Below, piece after piece: positions 17,194 to 26,122 of a stretch of DNA of 64,000 bases. Source of the DNA: Burkholderia diffusa (GTDB taxonomy: Bacteria > Pseudomonadota > Gammaproteobacteria > Burkholderiales > Burkholderiaceae); the NCBI RefSeq assembly GCF_001718315.1, contig NZ_CP013363.1:2108001-2172000 (forward strand). The letters are read 5' to 3'. A program made the translations under genes and the position numbers. The stretch's first letter is position 1; every line of letters starts with the position of its first letter. Under the pieces are notes generated by a model. It saw only the letters and a program-made list of their open reading frames with translations, ran no database searches and was not told where the DNA came from.

Positions 17194-18495
17194 ATGACCG
17201 CTTCCGCTTCCCGTCCCCTGCTCGGCTGCATCGCCGACGATTTCACCGGCGCGACCGACCTCGCGAACATGCTCGTCAAGAGCGGCATGCGTACCGTGCA
17301 GACGATCGGCGTGCCCGTCGGCGGCGCCCCCGCCGATACGGCGATCGACGCCGACGCGATCGTCGTCGCGCTGAAGTCGCGCACGATTCCCGCAGCCGAC
17401 GCCGTCGCGCAATCGCTCGCGGCCTACGAATGGCTGCGCGCGCAGGGCTGCCGTCAGTTCTTCTTCAAGTACTGCTCGACGTTCGATTCGACCGACGCGG
17501 GCAACATCGGGCCCGTCGCCGATGCACTGCTCGATGCGGCCGGCGGCGGCTTCGCGATCGCATGCCCGGCATTCCCGGAGAACGGGCGCACGATCTTCCG
17601 CGGCCACCTGTTCGTCGGCGACGTGCTGCTGAATGAATCCGGCATGGAGAGCCACCCGCTCACGCCGATGAAGGACGCGAATCTCGTACGCGTGCTGCAA
17701 CGGCAAACGAAGTCGCAAGTCGGCCTGATCCGCTGCGACACGATCGCACTGGGCGCAGCCGCCGTGCGTGCGCGGATCGAGCAGCTGCGCGCGGAAGGCG
17801 CACGCTTCGCGATCGCCGACGCGCTGTCGGACCGCGACCTCTACGTGCTGGGCGAAGCGTGTGCGGGCCTGCCGCTCGTCACGGGCGGCTCGGGCGTCGC
17901 CCTCGGCCTGCCCGCGAATTTCCGTCGCGCGGATCAACTCCCCGAGCGCGACAACGCCGCGTCCCTGCCGCGCATCGACGGGTTGTCGGCGGTGCTCGCC
18001 GGCAGCGCGTCGAAGGCCACCAACGCCCAGGTTGCCGCGTGGCGCGAAAGCCGACCGAGCTTCCGGATCGATCCGCTCGCGGCCTCGCGCGGCGACCCCG
18101 TCGTCGACGCGGCACTGGCATTCGCACGCTCGCATCTGCCGCAACCCGTGCTGATCTACGCGACCGCGACGCCCGACGAAGTGAAGGCCGTCCAGCAGGC
18201 GCTCGGCGTCGAGGCGGCCGGCCATCTCGTCGAGAGCACGCTCGCGGCGATCGCCAAGGGCTTGCGCGACCTCGGCGTGCGCAAGTTCGTCGTCGCCGGC
18301 GGCGAGACCTCCGGCGCGGTCGTGCAGGCGCTCGACGTGAAGTCGCTGCAAATCGGCGCGCAGATCGATCCGGGCGTGCCGGCGACGGCCACCATCGACA
18401 CACAGCCGCTCGGCCTCGCGCTGAAATCCGGCAACTTCGGCACGGTGGACTTTTTCGACAAGGCGCTGCGCGCGCTCGACGGAGCCGCACGATGA
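17194..18495 (+). CDS. otnK: 3-oxo-tetronate kinase (four-carbon acid sugar kinase, DUF1537 family)
   Basis: A 433-residue ATP-dependent kinase of the four-carbon acid sugar kinase family. The N-terminal motif CIADDFTGATD (Asp residues near 15-22) is diagnostic. The C-terminal nucleotide-binding half contains VVAGGETSGAVVQALD. It phosphorylates 3-oxo-tetronate to 3-oxo-tetronate 4-phosphate. The stop overlaps the otnC start by four bases, so the kinase and decarboxylase are translationally coupled. Length and both domains are complete. Assignment as OtnK rather than DtnK or LerK rests on the neighbouring OtnC and OtnI. Confidence 0.88.
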   Translation: MTASASRPLLGCIADDFTGATDLANMLVKSGMRTVQTIGVPVGGAPADTAIDADAIVVALKSRTIPAADAVAQSLAAYEWLRAQGCRQFFFKYCSTFDSTDAGNIGPVADALLDAAGGGFAIACPAFPENGRTIFRGHLFVGDVLLNESGMESHPLTPMKDANLVRVLQRQTKSQVGLIRCDTIALGAAAVRARIEQLRAEGARFAIADALSDRDLYVLGEACAGLPLVTGGSGVALGLPANFRRADQLPERDNAASLPRIDGLSAVLAGSASKATNAQVAAWRESRPSFRIDPLAASRGDPVVDAALAFARSHLPQPVLIYATATPDEVKAVQQALGVEAAGHLVESTLAAIAKGLRDLGVRKFVVAGGETSGAVVQALDVKSLQIGAQIDPGVPATATIDTQPLGLALKSGNFGTVDFFDKALRALDGAAR

Positions 18496-19130
18496 GCCAC
18501 GAAGCGAAACTGCGCGAAGAGATCTGCGTCGTCGGCGCGAGCCTGTATGCGCGCGGCCACGCAGTCGGCAGCGCCGGCAACATCAGCGCGCGTCTGGATG
18601 ACGGCTGGCTGATCACGCCGACCGACGCCTGCCTCGGCCGCCTCGATCCCAACGACATCGCGAAGGTCGGCCTGGACGGCGAGCCTGTGTCGGGCGGCAA
18701 GCCGTCGAAGACGCTCGCGCTGCATCGTGGAATCTACGCACGCAACGCGCAGGCACACGGGATCGTCCATACGCACTCGACGCACCTGGTCGCGCTGACG
18801 CTCGCGGGCGTATGGCGCGACACCGACGTGCTGCCGCCGATCACGCCTTACTACGTGATGAAGGTGGGCCACATTCCACTGATCCGCTATCGTCGCCCCG
18901 GCGACCCGGCCGTCGCGGCCGAAGTCGCGGCACTCGCCGATCAGGTGCGCGGCGTGCTGCTCGATCGCCTCGGCCCGGTGATGTGGGGGCAGTCGGTGTC
19001 GCACGCGTCGTATGCACTCGAGGAGCTCGAGGAAACCGCGCGACTGTGGCTGATGACGAACCCGAAGCCCGAGCCGCTGTCCGACGCCGCGCTCGACGAG
19101 CTGCGACAGACGTTCGGCGCACGCTGGTAA
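18492..19130 (+). CDS. otnC: 3-oxo-tetronate 4-phosphate decarboxylase (class II aldolase/adducin family)
   Basis: A 212-residue zinc-dependent enzyme of the class II aldolase/adducin family. The segment GSAGNISARLDDGWLITPT marks the substrate phosphate site. The metal histidines are in VHTHSTHLVALT, with a further His in MWGQSVSHASYALEELEETA. In the tetronate pathway it decarboxylates 3-oxo-tetronate 4-phosphate to dihydroxyacetone phosphate. Start is the ATG at 18492 inside the end of otnK. Confidence 0.88.
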   Translation: MSHEAKLREEICVVGASLYARGHAVGSAGNISARLDDGWLITPTDACLGRLDPNDIAKVGLDGEPVSGGKPSKTLALHRGIYARNAQAHGIVHTHSTHLVALTLAGVWRDTDVLPPITPYYVMKVGHIPLIRYRRPGDPAVAAEVAALADQVRGVLLDRLGPVMWGQSVSHASYALEELEETARLWLMTNPKPEPLSDAALDELRQTFGARW

Positions 19131-19268
19131 CGCAAAGCGTCGCGTCCATATCACAAAGGACTACCAACCGGTTTCAAGCCCGCCGTGTGCGCGGGCCTTT
19201 CCATCAGCACACACGACACAATCCGGCGGCGTGCGCGCCGCCGGCACATGACATTCCAGGAGACGACG

Positions 19269-20594
19269 ATGACTGCTCTCGACGCGGCCGCAGGCCGCTC
19301 GCCCGCCGCGCCCGCCCAATCGGCCGAGCTCGACCACACCTACAGGAAAGTGTTCTGGCGAATCGTGCCGTTCCTGATGCTCTGCTACGTGGTCGCGTAT
19401 CTCGACCGCGTGAACGTCGGCTTCGCGAAGCTGCAGATGTCGCAGGACCTCGCGTTCAGCGAAACCGTGTTCGGCCTCGGCGCCGGCATCTTCTTCCTCG
19501 GCTACTTTCTGTTCGAGCTGCCGAGCAACATGCTGATGCACCGCATCGGCGCGCGCATCTGGATCGCGCGGATCATGATCACGTGGGGCCTGCTGTCCGC
19601 GCTGTTCGCGTTCGTGAAGACGCCGACGCAGTTCTACGTCCTGCGCTTCCTGCTTGGCCTCGCGGAAGCCGGCTTCTATCCGGGCGTGATCCTGTACCTC
19701 ACGTACTGGTTCCCGTCGCATCGCCGCGCGAAGATCATCGCGGTGTTCATGTCGGCGATTCCGGTGTCGGGCATCTTCGGCAACCCGCTGTCGGGCTGGA
19801 TCATGGAGCGCTTTCACGGCGGCTCCGGCTTCCACGGCTGGCAATGGATGTTCATGATCGAGGCCGTGCCGGCCGTGCTCGTCGGCATCGCGACGATCCT
19901 GTATCTCGACAACGGCATCCGCAGCGCGAAGTGGCTCGACGAGCGCGAGAAGCAGATGCTCGAGGATGAAATCGCCGCGCAGCCGCAGGAACAGCAGCAG
20001 CACGGCCATTCGCTGAAGGCCGTGTTCGCCGACCCGCGCATGTGGTGGATGTCGCTGATCTACTTCGCGTTCGTCACCGGCCAGTACGGCCTCACGTTCT
20101 GGATGCCGACACTCGTCAAGTCGACCGGCATCACCGATACGTTGCAGATCGGCCTGCTGTCGGCGATCCCGTTCGTCGTCGCGATCGTCGTGATGAACCT
20201 GTTCGGCCATAGCGCGGACAAGCGCCGCGAACGCCGCTGGCACCTGATCGTGCCGGCGCTGATGGGAGCGGTCGGCTTTGCGGTCGCCGCGTCGTACTCG
20301 CACAATACGGCGGTATCGATCGTGTTCCTGTCGCTGGCGGCTGGCGGCGTGCTGACCTGCGCACCGCTGTTCTGGTCGTTGCCGACTGCGTTCCTCGCCG
20401 GATCCGCTGCGGCCGCCGGGATCGCGATCATCAACTCGGTCGGCAACCTCGCCGGTTTCGCGAGCCCGTACGTGATCGGCTACCTGAAGGACGTCACGCA
20501 CAGCACGTCGTCCGGGATGTACATGCTGGCCGGCATGCTCGTGATCGGCGCGATCGCCGTGTGGCTCACGCCCGCGAAACTCGTGAACCGCTGA
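19269..20594 (+). CDS. MFS transporter, anion:cation symporter type, probable tetronate importer
   Basis: A 441-residue, 12-helix major facilitator protein. The N-terminal YLDRVNVGFAKLQM motif and the loop segment FWMPTLVKSTG are typical of the ACS family (tartrate, glucarate and phthalate importers). Start is the ATG at 19269 (MTALDAAAG), preceded by AGGAGACG. It sits inside the tetronate cluster between otnC and otnI and is the only transporter there, so import of threonate or erythronate is a sound inference. The 138 bases between otnC and this gene include an imperfect CCAACCGGTTTCAAG palindrome near 19163. Confidence 0.85.
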   Translation: MTALDAAAGRSPAAPAQSAELDHTYRKVFWRIVPFLMLCYVVAYLDRVNVGFAKLQMSQDLAFSETVFGLGAGIFFLGYFLFELPSNMLMHRIGARIWIARIMITWGLLSALFAFVKTPTQFYVLRFLLGLAEAGFYPGVILYLTYWFPSHRRAKIIAVFMSAIPVSGIFGNPLSGWIMERFHGGSGFHGWQWMFMIEAVPAVLVGIATILYLDNGIRSAKWLDEREKQMLEDEIAAQPQEQQQHGHSLKAVFADPRMWWMSLIYFAFVTGQYGLTFWMPTLVKSTGITDTLQIGLLSAIPFVVAIVVMNLFGHSADKRRERRWHLIVPALMGAVGFAVAASYSHNTAVSIVFLSLAAGGVLTCAPLFWSLPTAFLAGSAAAAGIAIINSVGNLAGFASPYVIGYLKDVTHSTSSGMYMLAGMLVIGAIAVWLTPAKLVNR

Positions 20595-20654
20595 TCCGGT
20601 ATTCGACGCGGGGCGCCGTGCGCCCTGCCCCATTCATTCACAGGACCCGCTGCC

Positions 20655-21431
20655 ATGCCCCGCTTCGCTGCCAACCTCTCGATGATGTACACCGAGCACG
20701 CGTTCCTCGAGCGCTTCGCCGCTGCCTCGTACGACGGCTTCAAGGCCGTCGAATACCTGTTCCCGTACGATTTCGCCGCCGAGGACATCCGCGCGCGCCT
20801 CGACGCGCACGGCCTCGTGCAGGCGCTGTTCAATGCGCCGCCGGGCGACTGGGCTGCCGGCGAACGCGGGATCGCGTCGCTGCCGGGCCGCGAGGACGAG
20901 TTCCGGCGCGGCATCGACCAGGCGCTCGACTATGCGCGCGTGCTCGGCAACAAGAAGCTGCACGTGATGGCCGGGATGGTCGCGCCGGGCGCCGACCGCG
21001 CGCGCCATCGCGATACCTACGTGGCGAACCTGCGGCATGCGGCGCAGGCGGCCGCCGCGCACGGCATCACGATCCTGATCGAGCCGATCAACCAGCGCGA
21101 CATGCCCGGCTATTTCCTGAGCCGCCAGGACGATGCGCATGAAATCCGCGCGGAAGTCGGCGCGCCGAACCTGAAGGTGCAGTTCGACTGCTACCACTGC
21201 CAGATCGTCGAAGGCGACCTCGCGATGAAACTCAAACGCGATTTCGCGGGCATCGGCCACATCCAGATCGCCGGCGTGCCCGAGCGTCACGAGCCGGACA
21301 TCGGCGAACTCAACTACCCGTATCTGTTCGAGCTGATCGACGCGCTCGGCTACGACGGCTGGATCGGCTGCGAGTATCGTCCGAAGGCCGGCACGTCCGA
21401 AGGCCTCGGCTGGCTCAAGCCGTATCTGTAA
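20655..21431 (+). CDS. otnI: 2-oxo-tetronate isomerase (hydroxypyruvate isomerase family)
   Basis: A 258-residue TIM-barrel isomerase. Metal-binding and acid-base glutamates are visible as Glu143 in [10 protein letters not shown] and the Glu in WIGCEYRP near residue 240. The motif [14 protein letters not shown] supplies further metal ligands. It interconverts 2-oxo- and 3-oxo-tetronate, linking the dehydrogenases to OtnK. The full length equals that of Hyi/OtnI proteins. Hydroxypyruvate isomerase activity is the alternative name for the family, but the neighbours favour OtnI. Confidence 0.88.
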   Translation: MPRFAANLSMMYTEHAFLERFAAASYDGFKAVEYLFPYDFAAEDIRARLDAHGLVQALFNAPPGDWAAGERGIASLPGREDEFRRGIDQALDYARVLGNKKLHVMAGMVAPGADRARHRDTYVANLRHAAQAAAAHGITILIEPINQRDMPGYFLSRQDDAHEIRAEVGAPNLKVQFDCYHCQIVEGDLAMKLKRDFAGIGHIQIAGVPERHEPDIGELNYPYLFELIDALGYDGWIGCEYRPKAGTSEGLGWLKPYL

Positions 21432-21459
21432 TCCAGGCATTCCGAAGAGGGCTCACAAC

Positions 21460-22431
21460 ATGAAGGTACTGATCACCGGCGGCGCCGGCTTTCTCGGCCA
21501 GCGTCTCGCGCGCAAGCTGCTCGAGCGCGGCGAACTGACCGGCCCCGACGGGCGGACCAGCAAGATCGACGAACTGGTGCTGCTCGACGTCGTCAAGGGC
21601 AGCGATTTCGGCGACGCGCGCGTGACGTCGATCGTCGGCGATATCGCCGATCGCACTGTGCTCGAAAGCGCGATCGACACACAGACGGGCGCGATCTTCC
21701 ACCTCGCGGCAATCGTCAGCGGGCAGGCCGAAGCCGATTTCGATCTCGGCATGCGCATCAACCTCGACGCATCGCGCACGCTGCTCGAAGTGTGTCGCGC
21801 GCGCGGCCATCGTCCGCGCGTCGTGTTCACGAGCTCGGTGGCCGTTTACGGCGGCGTGTTGCCCGACATCGTGCAGGACGACTCCGCGCTGAATCCGCAA
21901 TCGTCGTACGGCGCGGAGAAGGCGATCGCCGAACTGCTGCTGTGCGACTACGCACGGCGCGGCTTCGTCGACGGCCGCGTGCTGCGGCTGCCGACCATCA
22001 GCGTGCGGCCGGGCCGCCCGAACGCGGCCGCGTCGTCGTTCGCGAGCGGCATCATCCGCGAACCGCTGAACGGCGAGGAGAGCGTATGCCCGGTGCCGGG
22101 TTCGACGCGGCTGTGGCTGCTGTCGCCGCGCGGCGCGATCGACGCGCTCGTCGCGGGTTGCGAGATCGACGGCGCGAAGCTCGGCAACAAACGCGTGATC
22201 AACCTGCCGGGCCTGTCGGTATCGGTGGACGAAATGATCGCGGCGCTGCGCGAAGTCGCGGGCGACGACGTCGTGAAGCTGATCCGCCATGCGCCGGACG
22301 AACGCGTCGAGCAGATCGTCGGCAGCTGGCCGGGCCGCTGGGACACGACGCGCGCCGAAGTGCTCGGACTGAAAGGCGACACGTCCTTCGCGGACGTGAT
22401 TCGCAGCTACATCGCCGACGAGCGGCGTTGA
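21460..22431 (+). CDS. denD: D-erythronate dehydrogenase (NAD-dependent SDR/epimerase family)
   Basis: A 323-residue extended short-chain dehydrogenase. GGAGFLG at residues 7-13 binds NAD, and Ser125-Ser126 with Tyr150 and Lys154 (SYGAEK) form the catalytic set. The RxxPG segment LPTISVRPGRPN follows. DenD proteins oxidise D-erythronate to 2-oxo-tetronate. The gene closes the cluster, 28 bases after otnI with a GAAGAGGG ribosome-binding region. With both LtnD-like and DenD-like enzymes, the cluster should accept more than one stereoisomer. Confidence 0.87.
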   Translation: MKVLITGGAGFLGQRLARKLLERGELTGPDGRTSKIDELVLLDVVKGSDFGDARVTSIVGDIADRTVLESAIDTQTGAIFHLAAIVSGQAEADFDLGMRINLDASRTLLEVCRARGHRPRVVFTSSVAVYGGVLPDIVQDDSALNPQSSYGAEKAIAELLLCDYARRGFVDGRVLRLPTISVRPGRPNAAASSFASGIIREPLNGEESVCPVPGSTRLWLLSPRGAIDALVAGCEIDGAKLGNKRVINLPGLSVSVDEMIAALREVAGDDVVKLIRHAPDERVEQIVGSWPGRWDTTRAEVLGLKGDTSFADVIRSYIADERR

Positions 22432-22510
22432 TGACCGCGCCGCCCGACGTGGCAAGCAGCCTCGTCGGCGAGCCGCTAGACGCTCGGCGGGCAGGCGACG
22501 TCGGGCCGCA

Positions 22511-23599
22511 TCAGCGCGGCCCGGCGGATTCCCCGACGCGCATCGATGCGCGCCTCGCGTCGTACGGCGTGCGCGCCGCGCCGGCCGCATGCTGCCACGC
22601 CAGCAAGCCCGGCAGATAGAACAGCAAGTCGCGCACGCGCCGCGCGCCGGCGAGAGCCAGACAGGTCGGCGCGTCGAACCCGAGCAGCCCGCCGATCAGC
22701 ACGAACCCGCCCTCCTGCACGCCGAGACCGCCCGGCATCAGGAACGCGATGCTGCTCAGAAGCTGGATCAGCGCCTCGATCGCGAGCGCCTGCGCGAGCG
22801 TCGGATCGGCGCCGAGAAAATGCAGCGCGAGCCAGATCTCCAGCGCATAGCCGGCGAATTGCAGCGTCTGCCAGACGGTCAGATAGCGGACGACCATGCC
22901 CGTCTTTCTCCAGATCATCCGGATCGACTGATCGGTGCGTGCCGATTCGCCGACGAGTGCCACCACCTTGCCGCTCGTGACGCGGTTGACCACACGCATC
23001 GCGCGCTCGAACGGCCGCGCGTGCTGAACCAGCGCAAACAGCAGCAGCACCGGCACGAGCGCCGCCATGCCGATCGCGAGATGCGCGGCCACCTGTGCGG
23101 CGTCGGACGACACGTGTTCGAGCACGTAGCCGATCGCGACCAGCGCGAACACCAGCTGGCTGATCAGCGTCAGCTGCATGTCGGCGACGAGGCTCGCCAC
23201 GGCGGTCGCCGGGCGCACGCCCGCCTGCCGCAGCAGGCTGAACGACACGATCTCGCCGCCGATCCGCGCGACCGGCAACAGCCCATTGATCGATTCGCGG
23301 ATCCACACGAGCTTGAGCATCGTCGCGAACGACGGCCGGCGCGGGCCGCGGATCAGCATCCGCCAGTCCCATGCATTCGCGAGCATCGGCAGGACGTGGG
23401 CGAGCGCGGCGACCAGCAACCCGGCGCCGGCGATCCGTAGCCGGTGCAGGATCTCCAGCGGATGCTCGCGCCAGATCAGCCACACCGCGAACACCAGCCC
23501 GGCCAACGCCGCCGCGCGCCCCGCATGGCGCAGCCGCGCGTCGCGACGCGCGCGCCGACGGTCCGCGCCTTCGACATCGGAATGCGTGTCGTGCATCAC
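22511..23599 (-). CDS. hpnL: HpnL-family membrane protein (LPG synthase/flippase-like, hopanoid-associated)
   Basis: A 362-residue polytopic inner-membrane protein of the lysylphosphatidylglycerol-synthase TM (UPF0104) superfamily. Seven to eight hydrophobic segments are visible from about residue 28 onward; segments RIGGEIVSFSLLRQAG and FLMPGGLGVQEGGFVLIG are family landmarks. Its start overlaps the stop of the upstream glycosyltransferase (ATGA at 23596-23599), so the two are co-translated. The HpnL name comes from this family and from adjacency to an HpnI-type transferase. A role in moving a lipid intermediate is inference. Confidence 0.78.
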   Translation of the reverse strand: MMHDTHSDVEGADRRRARRDARLRHAGRAAALAGLVFAVWLIWREHPLEILHRLRIAGAGLLVAALAHVLPMLANAWDWRMLIRGPRRPSFATMLKLVWIRESINGLLPVARIGGEIVSFSLLRQAGVRPATAVASLVADMQLTLISQLVFALVAIGYVLEHVSSDAAQVAAHLAIGMAALVPVLLLFALVQHARPFERAMRVVNRVTSGKVVALVGESARTDQSIRMIWRKTGMVVRYLTVWQTLQFAGYALEIWLALHFLGADPTLAQALAIEALIQLLSSIAFLMPGGLGVQEGGFVLIGGLLGFDAPTCLALAGARRVRDLLFYLPGLLAWQHAAGAARTPYDARRASMRVGESAGPR

Positions 23600-24765
23600 G
23601 ATTTTCCCGCCGGCGACAGCAAGCCCTCACGGTCGACGCGAAAGCGCGTGCCGCGCCAGACGACGTGCGACGAGAAGAAGCTCGACACGAAGACCACGAA
23701 CTGCAGGAAATCGACGAACGGCATCCAGAGCGCGCCGCGCAGACCCGCGCCGGTGGCGCGGCTCGTCTTCAACATCAGCACCGCCCGCGCGACGAGCGCC
23801 GCGAGCGCCAGCCACCAGGCGGCCGGCGTGCCGCCGGAAAACAGCACGGCCAGCAACGCCAACGGCAACGGATGCATCAGCACCGACCCGGCGTGACCGA
23901 GCCGGTCCGCCGCGCGGATCGTGCAGCTCCAGCGCAATTCGTGCGCGTACAACCTGGCGAACGTCTCTTCGACGCAGGCATGCCCGACGACGAACGACGG
24001 GACGACGACCTGCGCGCCGACCTGCCGCACCGCTTCGCCGAGTGCGTGATCCTCGGCCAGATGATGCGCGAAACGCGCGAGCCCGCCGATGCGTTCGAGC
24101 ATCGCACGCGTGATTGCAATCGTCTGGCCAAAGCACGGACGGGCGCGCCCGATGACAAGCCCGGTAATGACGCCCGGCAGGAAATGGTAGTTCGTCATCG
24201 CGACGGCGACACCGGGCCAGAAGCCCGGCGACGCAACGCCGCGATACACGCTCGTCACGATGCCGACATCCGGCTCCTGTAGCGCGCCGACGACCGCGCG
24301 CAAATAATCGCGCTCGACCAGGACATCGCTGTCGGCGAGGCACAGCACCGAATGCTCCGCGTGTTCGAGCATGTTGACGAGATTCGCGATCTTGCGGTTC
24401 GGCCCGTATAACCGCGCATCGGCGACGACCTTGATGTTCGCGTCCGGATAGCGTGCGCGCAGCGTCTCGACGGCCGCAAGCGCCGCGTCGCCCGCATCGT
24501 GCACGCCGAACAGATGCTGAACCGGCCCCGGATAATCCTGGACGAAGAAGCTTTCGAGATGCTGAACGAGATTCCATTCGTCGCCGTGCAGCGGTTTCGC
24601 GACGGTAACGCCCGGATAGTCACGCGGCACCGCCCGCGCGCGCGAAAAGAATCGGCCGACCAGCACGCTGGCCGTGACAGTGTAGACAATGCCGAGCAAC
24701 GCGCCCAGCCCGCAGGCGACCGACATCACGCCGGCCAGCGCGTACAGCACATGCAGCAAGACCAT
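23596..24765 (-). CDS. hpnI: HpnI-type glycosyltransferase (GT2, hopanoid biosynthesis-associated)
   Basis: A 389-residue membrane-anchored GT2 enzyme resembling ceramide glucosyltransferase. An N-terminal TM helix spans about residues 8-38. Sugar-nucleotide and metal motifs are DSD at 145-147, the catalytic acid in AEDHALGEA (239-240) and an ExxRW motif (HELRWS, Arg278-Trp279), the local form of QxxRW. C-terminal hydrophobic segments follow. HpnI adds N-acetylglucosamine to bacteriohopanetetrol on the way to cyclitol ether hopanoids. HpnJ and HpnK are not in this window. The ATG at 24765 is preceded by GGGGAGA; upstream in-frame codons give a non-conserved arginine-rich extension. Confidence 0.8.
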   Translation of the reverse strand: MVLLHVLYALAGVMSVACGLGALLGIVYTVTASVLVGRFFSRARAVPRDYPGVTVAKPLHGDEWNLVQHLESFFVQDYPGPVQHLFGVHDAGDAALAAVETLRARYPDANIKVVADARLYGPNRKIANLVNMLEHAEHSVLCLADSDVLVERDYLRAVVGALQEPDVGIVTSVYRGVASPGFWPGVAVAMTNYHFLPGVITGLVIGRARPCFGQTIAITRAMLERIGGLARFAHHLAEDHALGEAVRQVGAQVVVPSFVVGHACVEETFARLYAHELRWSCTIRAADRLGHAGSVLMHPLPLALLAVLFSGGTPAAWWLALAALVARAVLMLKTSRATGAGLRGALWMPFVDFLQFVVFVSSFFSSHVVWRGTRFRVDREGLLSPAGKS

Positions 24766-24827
24766 GCTTCTCCCCAGTGGTGGCCCGGTGACCGCGACGC
24801 CCGGGGCAGGCACGCGCGAACGCGCGC

Positions 24828-25178
24828 TCACCCGTACACGCCGCCGTATCGATTCCCGTTGAGCCGGATATGCAGGACGACCAACCGACGGTACGCGCAA
24901 TCAGATGACACGGCTACCGTGCGGCGATCGATTCCGGACACGCGCACATAGCCGCAAACGTCCGCGGCCCTGAACGCCGCGTCGGCCACCTTACGGGCCG
25001 ACAGGATCGCGGTCGCGACCGCGACGACGGTCCAGAGGCGAAATGTCATCGTCGTGAAAAACGCTTCGGGTACGCGCAGCGCAAACAACGAAACCAGCAC
25101 GAAACACTGAATGAACATGCCGGCGAGCGCGGCGATCAACAGGTAGGCGCGCCATCGCTCGATCGTCGAGGATGCCAT
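24828..25178 (-). CDS. Small membrane protein of unknown function
   Basis: A 116-residue protein with two hydrophobic segments (about residues 11-32 and 42-60) followed by a basic C-terminus. I do not recognise a family. Start is the ATG at 25178 (MASSTIERW) because a GGGAGG ribosome binding site lies about 11 bases upstream; earlier in-frame starts lack one. It precedes hpnI by 62 bases on the same strand and could share a transcript. The 284 bases to the response regulator gene (25179-25462) form a divergent promoter region. Confidence 0.55.
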   Translation of the reverse strand: MASSTIERWRAYLLIAALAGMFIQCFVLVSLFALRVPEAFFTTMTFRLWTVVAVATAILSARKVADAAFRAADVCGYVRVSGIDRRTVAVSSDCAYRRLVVLHIRLNGNRYGGVYG

Positions 25179-25351
25179 CAGGAATGAACCTCCCGTGCGG
25201 ACGACCCGCATCGATCCTGCGTCGATCAATACGGTCGCGGGTGGACGGGCGGGCGCGGGGGGACGCACCGAACCCGGTTCGGGATCAGGGGAAGCGGAAC
25301 TCGACCCGAGAAATGTTGTGGCCGATGGTAGCGGGAATGCCGTTACCGAAC

Positions 25352-25367
25352 CTTAAGCGTTCTTCAG
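25352..25367. promoter_or_regulatory. Degenerate CTTAAG/CTTCAG direct repeat, candidate response-regulator box
   Basis: Two similar hexamers 10 bases apart lie about 95 bases upstream of the response regulator start. They resemble the CTTAA half-sites used by PmrA/QseB-type regulators. A better-conserved copy lies at 27566-27582 at the other end of the operon. Confidence 0.35.
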
Positions 25368-25462
25368 AATCGGGCGATATTTGACGGAACGCAATTACAA
25401 TCCGTTGCACGGCACGCACAGTCGGGCTCGTACAATTGCACGCATCTGCACACGAATCGACC

Positions 25463-26122
25463 ATGCGCCTCCTCCTTGTCGAAGACGACGACCTGATCGG
25501 CAGCGGCCTCGAAATCAGCCTGAGCCAGGCCGGTTACCAGGTCGACTGGCTGCGCGACGGTCATGCCGCCGCCGTCGCGCTCGCGACGACACGCTTCGCG
25601 CTCGTCGTCCTCGATCTCGGCCTGCCCGGCAAATCGGGAACGGAACTGCTGCGAGCGATGCGGGACGCGGGCGATACCACGCCGGTGCTCGTACTGACCG
25701 CGCGCGGCACCGTGGCGGACCGCGTCCGCGGCCTCGACGACGGCGCCGACGACTATCTCGCGAAACCGTTCGAGCTGTCCGAGGTGCTCGCCCGCTGTCG
25801 CGCGCTCGTGCGGCGCTCACAGGGTCGCGCCGGCGACGAGATCGTATGGCGCGACATCACGATCGACCTGACGACCCAAACGGTGACACGCGATGCTGCG
25901 CGCATCGCGCTGACGTCACGCGAATGGACCATCCTCGTTCAGCTCGTCAGTCATGCGGGCATGCCCCAGTCGCGGGCGCGCCTCGAGGACGGCCTGTACG
26001 GGTGGCAGGAAGGCATCGAAAGCAACGCGATCGAGGTTCACATCTCGAACCTGCGCAAAAAGCTCGGCGCGGAACTGATCCGGACGGTGCGGGGCATCGG
26101 TTACGTCGTCGACAAACCATGA
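25463..26122 (+). CDS. OmpR-family response regulator
   Basis: A 219-residue DNA-binding response regulator. The receiver domain has the acidic pocket ED-D at residues 7-10, phospho-acceptor Asp51 in VVLDLGLPG, and Lys in YLAKPFE. Residues ~125-219 form a winged helix (VTRDAARIALTSREWTIL; RTVRGIGYVVD end). Start is the ATG at 25463 (MRLLLVED). The last codons overlap the sensor kinase ATG (26119) by four bases. QseB/PmrA/TctD-type proteins are the nearest familiar group. The signal is unknown. Confidence 0.92.
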   Translation: MRLLLVEDDDLIGSGLEISLSQAGYQVDWLRDGHAAAVALATTRFALVVLDLGLPGKSGTELLRAMRDAGDTTPVLVLTARGTVADRVRGLDDGADDYLAKPFELSEVLARCRALVRRSQGRAGDEIVWRDITIDLTTQTVTRDAARIALTSREWTILVQLVSHAGMPQSRARLEDGLYGWQEGIESNAIEVHISNLRKKLGAELIRTVRGIGYVVDKP

